Below, one piece after another: positions 24,501-36,500 of a DNA stretch of 64,000 nt; position 1 is the stretch's first letter; each line of letters begins with the position of its first letter. The notes under the pieces are model-generated. The model was not told the origin of the DNA. It did no database searches and saw only the letters and a program-made list of their open reading frames with translations. Location: contig NC_092648.1 of NCBI RefSeq assembly GCF_032118995.1, positions 20,860,450-20,924,449 on the forward strand, read 5' to 3'. The stretch comes from Asterias amurensis. Taxonomy: Eukaryota > Echinodermata > Asteroidea > Forcipulatida > Asteriidae. Both the position numbers and the translations under genes were made by a program.

Positions 24501-27500
24501 AATCAATTTATCATGGCCCTGCTTACCTTAAAATTCTGTGCTTACAGCACCCTATGAAGCGCCTGATGCTGCGGTAAACAGAGCCATAAAGTTGGGCCTA
24601 GTTTTATTATTCCATTTTTTATTAGTTTACTGAACTGGCAGACAAGCCAGCCGAAAAGTACATTTATAAGTAAAAATAGTTCATATAGGTAAAAATATAT
24701 AATTGTTGGAAAGGAAAGGGCTGGAAAGTACCTGTCTTTTTTTTGTGCTCGCTAATGTTAGAAAGTGGCCGTTGTCAGCCATGGCTGGAAGACTTGCATT
24801 CTCAGCTGGGTCTAGTTTGAAGTTGGCACTCCAGTAGGCTAGCTCCTCTGCACTCAAAAACTCACCGCTTTTCTTGTCACTTTTAGCTGAACAATTATTA
24901 AAACAAACAAAAAAGTCATTGAAACAAGGGCTGCAGTGAAGTTCAAAGTCAATTTTCCAAACTTGATTTTGGTCACAACTTGAAGTTTCAAACTGGGGCC
25001 AATTTCATAAAACATGTAAGCAGCTGTTTTGTGCTCACCCTTAGCAAAATTTCTATTTCATAAAGATTTCTACTGCAAGCTATAGGGTAAATGCTTGCTA
25101 ACCCGCGGTAAGCACACAAGTGACATTACAATTTAAATCCATGCCACACAGGCATGCGCGTCGAGATTTGTTTTGCTAACTTGAGAAATCATGGTAAAAT
25201 AAGTTTTTCTGCTCCAGTAAGCAAACAAATTTGCTTACCGACAAACAGCTTTATAAAATTGGGCCCTTTTTTAAACCCAATTTAAGGTTATGCGGTTTGT
25301 TATTTTCCAAAAATGATTTATACATTCCAAAGCTGCTGTGGGCTATGGACTGTGGGCTAAGTTTTGAATTCCATTAATATTAAGAGTGACGACCAAACGT
25401 AATCCTTGGGTTAATTGGTAATTGTCAATGACCAGTTTTCTCACTTGGTGTATCCCAACATATGCATAAAATAACAAATCAATGAAAATTTTGACTCAAT
25501 TGTTCATCAAAGTTGCAAGACAATAATGAACGAAAAAACACCCTTGTTGCACAAATTTGTGGGTTTTCAGATGAATAATAAAAGACTTCAGGCCTGAAGT
25601 CTTTTAATATTTGAGTAAGCAATTACTTCTTTCTCAAAAACTACATTACTTCAGAGGGAGCCGTTTCTCACAATGTTTAATACAATCAACAACTCTCCAT
25701 TGCTTATAACACCAAGTAAGTTTTTATTCTGTGTAATTATTTTGAGTTATTACCAAAAGTGTCCAGTGCCTTTATAAACAGTAATAGCAAAAGTTTCCAT
25801 ATTTGTTAAAAATTACCTTTCAAGAGAAGTGTATCAATTCCAGGAGCACAGCTCTTCCTTGAAGCAGAGGAGGACGATCTCTTGCTTTCTTTCTTATTAA
25901 CATACGCCTGAACAGAGATGAACATCTTATGGGGTTGAGGGTCGATACCTCTGGGCACCATACGGGGGCTGTTTGGGTACAGTTGCAGCGATTTGGCATT
26001 GCCCTGCAGAGCCTTGTGAATGCCTTTCTTGTTGTACTGGCTTCTGTCGTAAACCTGGGATTGATTTCACAAAGCAGTAAAATTCATCGCAAGACAAATT
26101 GTAAGTAATTTCAAAGTCATTTGTATTGTGACGTCACACTAGCAACTATGATTGACTTGCAGTTTTTATCAATTTTATGTAACTGTAATTTTCAACTTTA
26201 TATATATTAAAACTTGCACATAGTTTTAATGATACCTGTAATTAGTGGCTATCCGCTGTTTGATATCAATAATAAATAAATAAAATAAAAATAAATTAAG
26301 ATCAATCTTAGCTCTTAGTGACATCGGCCCCTGACTGGGTTGGAAGAGAACAAGACACCAATCGAGGGCTTAGGTGCCAGTCACAATAACCACGCTCTCA
26401 GATTTGTGGGTTGCGTGTTCAAAAGAAGCAACTGAGAATTTAAATAAAGCTTTCAATAATAAAATAATAGTAATAATAATAATTGTGGTTTCTTATAAAG
26501 CGCACATGTCTGTCACCCAGTGACGCTCCTGGCGCTGTAACATACAGTATTTCCTGCAAGATGTGGGACTATGTTTTGAATTATGAGACTTAATTCTGAT
26601 AGCACCATGTAATGTTTTACAAGGTGCTGTGGTGCAATTTGCTGCCGATCGGACCAGGAACACCGGGGCGAACCCCTTCTCTTTTCGATAAGGGCACTGG
26701 GTTCTTTTACATGCGTTACATAACACATGGGACCAATGGCTTAACGTACCATCCGAAATTAAATGTAAAAACATGTGTATATACCCTGCCTGTCCTCATT
26801 GAATACAACTGGACATTATAGGAGCTTTTACACATGTCTACAACATTTCTGCTTCTGTTACACCAGTATACCTGGCACTTGTGTTGTGTTGTCATATAGC
26901 CTTCGAAAAAGACTCTGCTGGGGCAAAAACTTCAGGCCGCTTGGTATTTTTTTCTCCATTTATACCACAATTCAAAATGCCTTAGGTCCTAATTCAAAAT
27001 ACCATAGGTTTTAATTCATACCAACAGTTAATTCTATTTTCTTAACTTTTCAGGTTATGAGCTGATTTCCTTGTTTATTTCAGTCATAGTGTCAGACAAC
27101 AGCAGTGGGTAACCTGGGGGTCAAAGGAGTCAATACTTACCGCCGCCTCCTTGCCCTCGGTGACCAGCATGACAATCCGACCCTGCCTCTTCCTTCCAGT
27201 CCGTCCCATCCTCTGGACCAGCCTGATGGGACTCTTGTGAGCGTCGTAGCACACGATCAAGTCAACGTCCCCAATGTCCAGACCCTCTTCACCAACGCAG
27301 GTAGACACTAGAGTGTTGTAACCGCCCTCTCGGAACTCCTTCACCACCTGAAGGTAAAGGGTATCACAATAACAATAATAACAATAACAATCAATTTTAA
27401 TATAGCGCTTTATCACAGCCCAAAGGGCGTCTCAAAATGCTCACAACATCATTTCCCCTGGACACTGGCCTTAAATCATTCCTTAAACCATCTCAGCTCC

Positions 27501-30500
27501 CTGGGTAGTATACAGCGTGTGCTGCGAGTTACTGCGTTACAGACATCAATTGGTAGCCAGGGCCCAGTTTAATAGAGCTGCTTAAGCACAAAAAGATGAT
27601 AAGCACATCAAAATTATGCTTACCAGAATGTGGTTACCAGCCAAACTACCATGCCACATGTACCACTTGTGACTGGTATCCTGCTCATTTCTGCTTAGCG
27701 GAAAGTTGCTAAAGCAATATTTTTGCTTAAGCAGCTCTATGAAATTGGGCCCAGGCAATGTGACACTTCTAAAAGGTTAGACTTGTGGACTGCAGTAGTA
27801 TTGCAGGGACCGGCAATCTCACAAGAACATTGCCAGAGACAGTATGAACGCTATCATCGTTACAAACATTTAACGACTTAAGAATAAACTATAAAGTAAT
27901 ACTAAACTTGCAGGTACAACAATGTAATAATTCTCTTTCGAGGGAGTGTTGGCTCTATTAAAAGGGGGTAGGTTTGGTCTGCTCGTCTTCAGGAGGAAAT
28001 TTAACGACTCGCCAACAATTCCCCCAAATATTTCCACTCTCTGCACAGTTTGAAAAAATTAACGACAGTTTTCTGATTCCCTAGAATGTCTACCAAGAGA
28101 AACCAGCACGTACCCTGAGCTGTTCTTTCTGTGAGATACCCTTGCTATTCTTGCCAGACGACGCCTGCCCAACAAACCCCATGCAGCGCAGCAGCGGTCG
28201 ATGCCTGTTCAACATCTCCGCTATCTCATTCACACTGTCTCGGTACTGGGCAAAGATCATCACTCGCGTACTCTTAGCTGTCGGTTGTTGTTGTTGTTTA
28301 CTTGTTGACGGGTTGTCAGTGTCTACTAGGGAAAAAAAAGATAACAGTTTGTGTTTAAAGTGGTGGTCGGTTTTGAGATCAGTGATCATGTTATCCGTGA
28401 CATCAAAAATGAAGAAATATTATTGTAGAGACAAAAGATGAAACACTGAACTAAAATCGACCCCATGTATAAGTAGCCATGGCATGGGACATAATATGGA
28501 AACAGGCTAGGTAAGTATGCACTATGCACAAGTTGATAAAAGGTCTCTGTTTGACATCAGTGAGGGCGCTGTTTGGATTAAGTGTTTGAAGCCATAGGGA
28601 TCTGATTTCTTCCCATCAAAAAAAAATGTCAAGACAAAGAATATTAGAATGAAGCTACATCACATTTACAGTGCCTCCTGAGCGACCTTTACAAAGATAT
28701 TTAATTTTATAATTTGCAGATAAAAAGCATTACTCAATGGACACCCACAACCATTGTGGTTCCACCTTGGCTAGTTTTGTCACATTGGGTGGGCTTTCCA
28801 ATAAGCCAACTAACACATACCTGAAACTGTGCTAAAATTTCTGAAGTGTTGTAGGACAACCTCCTGTAGTTTGGCCATCTTTGGGTGGCTAGTCACATAG
28901 GGTTTGGATTCTTTCACTCCTGTGAAAAATAAAATCACAATAACTACAGATAATTCAACTGTGAGAGGTGGGGAGAGGTGGGGAATTCTAAAGGTTGGGT
29001 CATAGGTCATTTGTTGTCAACAAAGACCCTTTTCAAAGGCTAGCTTGTTTTGACAACTGCGCATGCTTTGCCGAATCCAAAGCCGAAGCGGTGGTTCGCC
29101 ACATAGTTTACTTTATATCAACAGACATAGTGCTTTTCACCAAGTAAGTTTGAATGACAGTGATTCATTTTCAGAGTATTACCAATCTTTGACCCTACCT
29201 TTAATTTGTTTAAACACCTAACATAGATAGGTTGTTGGCATACACATCATTTTGGTGGACTGTGTGTTCAGCTAGTTGTATTTCAAGAGGCAAATTTATG
29301 ATTTTTAACTACTACTCATAAGTTAAAAACAAATTTTGTGTTTTAGTGCATCAGAACTCTTAAAGACACTGGACACTATTGGTAATTGTCAAAGACCCAT
29401 TACTCTCCCCATTACGCGTTACCAAGTAAGGTTTTATGCTAATAATTATTTTGAGTAATTACCAATAGTGTCCACTGCCTTTAAAAAGGATAAGGAGAAA
29501 TTCCAAACAGAAAATTGTTAAGAGATATGAAGGTAATATGCGCTTTAAAGCATTAGGTAATTGTCAAGGACCAGTATTCTCACTTGGTGTATCCCAACAA
29601 ATGCATAGAATAAAAATCTGTGAAAATTTGGGCTCAATTGTTCATTGAAGTTGCAAAAGAATAATGACAGAAAAACACTATTGTAGCACAAATTTGTGTA
29701 CTTTTAGATGCATGATTAAAGGCTTCAGGCCTAAAGTCTTTTATAATTTAATTGAGAAATTACATCTTTCTCAAATACTTTGTTTCTTCAGAGGGAATTG
29801 TTTCTCACAATGTTTTGTACTATCAACAGCTATACATTGTTCTGTTACCATGTAAGTTTTTGCTAGTACAAAGCTAGTACTACCAATTATTTTGAGTAAT
29901 TAGCAATAGTGTTCATCCCAGTGCCTTTAAGTTTATTGAAGACAAATTAATAATATGTAATGCATACCTGGTGGCGAAAACATTCTACTTCTGTTCAAAT
30001 CCTCCTCCTCTGCGCCAAACTTCTCCTTCAATGTATCCATTAAACTGGTGAATTCCATGTTCCTCATCAGCTCCTGCCTGGTCCTGGAGAAGCCCTTGGC
30101 TCCATCGATGGTGCTCTGGAGGAAGTTGTACAAGGAGCGGAGTCCGTGCTGGAGCAGTAACTCAAAGCCGTGGTAGAGGCTGATGGAGAGGGCATAATCT
30201 CCCTCAATGGCACCAGTGGCCTGTGGGGGGCGTCAATGAACAAGACATATGAAATATAATCGTTAAAGGCAGTGGACACTATTGGTACGTGGTTACTCAA
30301 AATAATTATCAGCATAAAACCTCACTTGAAAATGAGTAATTGGGAGAGGTTGATAGTAAAAAACATTGTGAGAAACGGCTCCCTCTGAAGTGACATAGTT
30401 TTCGAGAAAGAAGTGATTTTCCACGAATTTTGATTTCGCGAAATCAAGCATCTGAAAGCACACAACTTCGTGTGACAAGGGTGTTTTTTTCTTTCATAGT

Positions 30501-33500
30501 TATCTAGCAACTTCGACGACCAATCAAGCGAAAATTTTTACAGGTTTGTTGTGTTATGCATATGTTGAGATACACCAAGTGAGAAGACTTGTCTTTAACA
30601 GTTACCAATAGTGTCCACTGTCTTTAAAGGGAAAGTATACCTATGATGGTTTTTTGAATCATGTAAGCGAACTTAATCACTGTACTAGCCAAGAAGACAA
30701 GGAAGGACGTTTCAGTTTAAATGCGGGAGGAAAACTCCAGAGATTTATTCCAGTGAAAACTTGCGCAGTAAGGTAGGAACTGATACCCAATCCACGTAGT
30801 GCCCTCGGCGTGATTCAAACTGGGGTCCTATCCTAGATGTGGAAAGATACCACTACGCCAAACCGACCAGCAATTTAGCAATTAAGATTGATACACTGTT
30901 AAGATCAATCTTAACTCTTTGTGCAATCTGCCCCTGGTTCTTGACTCTTACAAATTGGGAATTCCAGCAAAAATCAACAGTTGTGATCTTGACCAGGATG
31001 TCCATAAAGTCAAAGAAATAATTCCCAATGATAAAAGGCACGGCCTCCATTTCATAACATGGTTTTGAACGAGAGAAAACAACGCAAGCTTCACTGTGAT
31101 AAATGTCTGTTGGGGTTTGACCCCTCTGATATGACCTTTGACCTTACCTTGACATGGGAAGGCGGGTCTTGGCGGAAGGCTTCTCTTGATTTGAGGATCT
31201 GGAACTTGGTCAATGTTGCCGGGTCTTGATTGTAGAGGGCGCCACAGCGATTGAGCCGCCCGATATACACACTCAATATCTGCAATATCAAATAAAAAGC
31301 AATATTAATTGATTATTTCAAAACTGGCTCGTTCAATGTTGAAAAGTATCCCTGTCTTTTTAAATATGGACAAAAGAAAAAGCTGGTGGATAACTTAACT
31401 GACAAGCCAACTAGTCCTGCTGGCCAGTCACCAAAAAAGTTCAGAGCAAACCCTGGTTATATTTGTAGTCTTTAACCAAGGAAGGCAGGGGGGGGTGTTA
31501 GATTCAGCGTGCATCTCTCAAACTTCAAACACTCCCAAACTTCTTAAGTTTGCAATTCTCGGAAGAGTTACAAAACTATAACACTGTGAGGTTAGGGTAA
31601 ATTTGAATGTATACACCCAAACCAAACAGTCCTATTGAGGCCACCCTATCTCGTGGGTTTCGAAATACCGTTTTGCGTCCAATATAAATGCAGTAATCAC
31701 AGGAATCTTAAAACTTCTAGTATAACGTGTTGTATCAAAAAATTGATGGTTTAAACAATGAACGTGTGGCAAAGTCTGGTATCTGGTCTACTTGGTCTAA
31801 AATTCAATGTGAAAAAATCAACAGTTGGGGCATGACTATTAATTCTAAGGTCTTCTCTCAACAAAGTAGGCCAGTATACAAGATTATATTATTGTAAGAA
31901 ACAAAGAAGAAAAAAAAGATGCGGTTAATCTTACAGGGGGATTCAGTAAGTAAATTTATAAAAGACTCCGCTCAAGGAAGTGGCATATTTCACCTTCAAG
32001 TATCGATCTCGGAACGATTTCATGAGATCATCCAGAGGGACCACAACTTTCTCCACTTTGCGCTCGTGGACGTAGCGCTGAATATCGATGGACTCCTCAG
32101 ACCGAATCTCAATATGAGAGATGAGAAGGTTTGTCAGAACTTGTTGTACGGCCTGGCGGAGATCAAAACAATTATACATCACTGGGTCAGTCTTAAAGGC
32201 ACTGGACATTGGTAATAACTCAAAGCAACAAGCAATGGAGAGCTGTAGATAGTATTCAAGAAGCGGCTCCCTCTGGAGTACATAGTTTTTAATAAAGAGA
32301 TAATTTCTCTCAAAGCTTGTCTTTCTGTCCCAAAGCTTCAATCTGAGAGGCATAACTGTCAGAAACATTTCTCAGATTGTGTATTCCTGTTAAAGCCATT
32401 GGACACTTTTGGTAAACAGTATTGTCCAAGTCCCACACTTTGTGTATCACAACTTATATATAAAATAACAAACCTGTGAAAATTTAGGCTCAATCAGTCA
32501 TCGGAGTCGGGAGAAAATAACGGGAAAACCCACCCTTGTTTCCGCACGTTACGCCGTGTCATGACATGTGTTTAACATAAATCTGTAGTTCTCGATATAT
32601 CGAGAATTTATATTGTTTTAATGTTTTCTCAAAAAGTAAAGCATTTCATGGAATAATAATTCAAGAGAAGTCTTTTACCATTACCTTCTGTAAACCCTGT
32701 AAGTTATTTGTTAATCTGTGAACTTTTAATTTTTTTTTCTGTACCGAAAGTGTCCAATGGCTTTAAGGTTTAATCTTTCTTGCTTGGACACAATCGCTCC
32801 AGATTTTTGGCGATATCTAAAAATATGACCTTTTGAGGATTAAAACAATCAAACAGTTCCCAAAACAGTACATGTAAGTATACTGGCATTTGATCCACAG
32901 AGAAGGAGTTTGTCTGCATAAATTAGCCTTAGGGCCAAATACCATAGCCTACTTTTAACGTAGCTTACCTCAAATAAACAAACCACAAAAAAGTAACTTC
33001 ACAAAAAAATGTTTTATGGGTCTTACCTTCAAATCACTTCCTGGTGTAGCACTGAGAGCCAATACTCGAAACTCAGTTGAGTATTTATACAATTCCCGTA
33101 TGACCTGTTTACAGTTATTAACACAAGGTATTTTTTTAAAATAAGTTACAAGAGATCCTGAATTTCAAACATTAAACACAAAACTTGTTACAAATGGTCT
33201 CAAACTCTAGTTTTACGTTGCATTTGGTAAAAAATAAGTATATTAGAATGATGCTTGGAACAATCATTATTCTTACGAGTTTTGTTTGGGCTTTTTATTT
33301 TGTAATCTGATTTTCTTCTTCTTTGGGCTGTAGGGGGGAATGGTGTGGTGCAGGGGCACTGACTAGTTGTGTGTCAAGGCCATGCGCTTAAGAAACCTGG
33401 ACTCAAGCTCTGGCTTTTTTGATCAGCAGAGTGTGTATTTGAGTCCCGATCGTGGCACTTGTTTCCTTGAGCAAGATACTTTATCATAATTTCTTTGTCG

Positions 33501-36500
33501 TTTGGATGGGACAGTAAGCCATAGTTGATCATGTGTACCAGATTTAGTAGTGCCTGTTAAAGAACCCAGAATACATCAAGAGAGAGCAGGGGTTAAAGAC
33601 ACTGGACACTATTGGTAATTGTCAAAGACTAGTCTTCACAGTTGGTGTATCGCAACATATGCATAAAATAACAAACCTGTGAAAATTTGAGCTCAATCGG
33701 TCGTCAAACTTGCAAAATATTTATGAAAGAAAAAACAACCTTGTCGCACCATGGTCACACAAAGTTGTGTGCTTTACATGTAAGACGCTTCAGACAAGAA
33801 CTCTAATTCTAAATCTGAGGTTTCAAAATCAAATTCGTGAAAAATTACTTCTTTCTCAAAAACTATGTTACTTCAGAGGGATCCGTTTCTCACAATGTTT
33901 TATACTATCAACCTCTCCCCATTACTCGTTACCATGTAAGGTTTTATGGTTCCAGGTAATAATAATTTGAGTAATTACCAATAGTGTCCACTGCCTTTAA
34001 CCACAGTGTTTCTGGTTTGTATTGCAAGCACCCTCGTCTACAGGTTTCCTCATGCTTGGAAGCTACAGATCACTTATAAAGCCCCTTTCATACTTCCTAC
34101 CAATGGAATATGAATTTTGGAGTCACAAATTTGCAACAAATAATTTGCACCAGTTGAAATGTGCTCAACTCCTGCAAGACAGTCGCTGCGAAATCAGCAT
34201 TGTTAGGTCAAAATTCGCTTTGCATTTGCAGGAAGTATGAACCGGGCATATAAGGCATCCACGGTTTTATTACCAAAAATATATAAGAAAACAAATAATA
34301 ATAATAATTAATTGTGTTAATACCTGGCAGTATGCGTGGTTACCCAATGCCTTATGTGCTTCATCGACGACTAGGCATTTAACCTGCTGAGTTGGACATG
34401 CCCTTCTGCTCAGGTCATTCATCAGGACTTGCGGGGTCAGGAAGAAAACGCGACATCTTTGCCACGCCTTCTTTCGTTCCACTGGGGGCATGTTACCTAC
34501 AATGTCAAGAAGTTGGGGAAAGAAGAATTAGTCACAATAACAACCTTCTGGATCATGAATTTCTTGTTGTAGAAGGGGATGTTTTTACCAGTATTTACAA
34601 GTACTTGTATTACACCAATACACGTAAATACATTTACATGCTAAAATAATTTATTCTCTTGAGACGAAAATTATTTCTGTGACATTGTTTTACTCATTTC
34701 TCAAAACTACAGCACCTCATCAAGTAATATTTTAAGGGAATCTTTCTACAATCTTTATCTTCAAACCGTGTAAGTTTAATGTAAATCTGTGGACATTGTA
34801 TTCTGTGCTACAAAAAGGTACCAAACCCCTGACCAGTTACCTGTCATTTCTGCCATGTCTGTTTGGGGTATGCCCATCACGTTGTAGCATGCCTCGATCT
34901 GCTGTGCCACAAGAGGTTTAGTCGGTGCCATGAAGATAACCTTCCCTTCAGGGTACCAGCGATAAAAGTTATACATGACGACGGCTGCCACAAAGGTCTT
35001 GCCTAAGGAGACAAACAATTAAAACAACATCCAGTGACATAGATTGTTAGAATTACTCTGGGGGGTTAAAGAATGTTATTTTGGATTCGACCATACAGCA
35101 ACAGGTGACATGCACTATACCCATGAGGTGTGGTGGCCGAGCAGATAAGAGCACCAAACTCAAGCTCTGGTGCTTCTGCTCAGCTGAGAGTGGTTTCGAG
35201 TCCTGGTCGTGACTCTTGTGTCCCTGAGCAAGACAAACTAAAACTTTATTTGCTTCTCTCCACCCAGAGGTAAACAGTACCTTTTAGGGTAGAGATGGTT
35301 CTTCTGCCACCAGGGGCATGTTGACACCTACTCCTGTGGCTGAATTAGGGTTACCACTTTCACAGTCCGTAAGGATGTAGTCATGGGTATCATCCATGTA
35401 GAGCAGAATGCAATACCTTACCAACTTGTGTGAGGTGTAATGAAATAATTTATAAACCAAATCAGTATGCAATTTTACCAAGGAGGCATTCTACGCTTTA
35501 AACTGCAACTCTTACCCAATCCTGTTGGTAGAGTCACCATGGTGTTCCTGAACAGAGCCCGCTGTACGATGTTAAACTGATATTCTCTCACTGGGTAGTT
35601 CGTTGGGTAGATCCAGATATTTCCAGCCGACACATCGAACCCAGGAAGGTCTTCCAGCTGAGTTGCCTGAGGAATGACGGGCTGTTGATGACCTGCTGGT
35701 CTGGAGGACTGTTCCAGAGAAACTCTTGACCCCTGACCTGTTCTGTCAACACTGCCCTCATTGCGAGGATCGGCGAGCGTTTGTTCCTCCCAGTCTTGGC
35801 AGGCTGCCAGGAACATATCGTCATCAAAATTCTGGTTGTCCAGGTCATCCAGGTTGACCTGGGGCTGATTTCTGGCTTGAGCAGCATCGTCTGATGAGGC
35901 AAAGAAAATGTCAACTTTGTTTAGGGACAAGGCTGAAAGTATTTGAAAATAATACCTAAAACTACACTTGTTCCATAGGAATGTGCTTACAGACGCCTGA
36001 AAGTGGGTGAAAAATTACCTCTTTCTATTAAACTACATTATTTCAAAGGGTGTCATTTTTAACAATTTTGATAACGTCAACAGATCTCCAGTGCTCTTTA
36101 ACAAGTAAGTTGTTATGGTTTTGGAGTAACTACCCAAGGTGTACCCTGAACAATAACTTTCTTGATTATTAACAAAACAGCACAAGTTCCTTCCAATCTA
36201 AATTATTCTGATGAGAAACTCAGCCGTTGACTCAGTCCTTGATTTCACCAAACTCTTCCTAACTAATAAGATTAATCTCAGGTTTTAGGATGAGTTGAGT
36301 TCCATATCCGAAAACATTAGGGCGCATTTAACCCATCCTAAGTTAGGATGCGCTACTCGTCCTAGCTCGAGGATAGGATTAATCCTAGTGTTTCATGAAA
36401 TCGGCTGCAGGGTTGTTCAAGTATACCTCAGGAACAACTAACCTTTTTGAGATGTGGATGTGGTTGCTCTTGAAGTGAAGTGATGCAATAGTGTTTGCTG

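Noticed and set aside
26493..26774. 93-codon minus-strand frame
   Set aside because: Falls in a LINE/SINE 3' region with a gcgctttataaga tail; no conserved residues.
35125..35285. Functional tRNA-Leu/Ser gene
   Set aside because: Stems do not pair fully and a SINE tail follows that is shared with 33345-33585.
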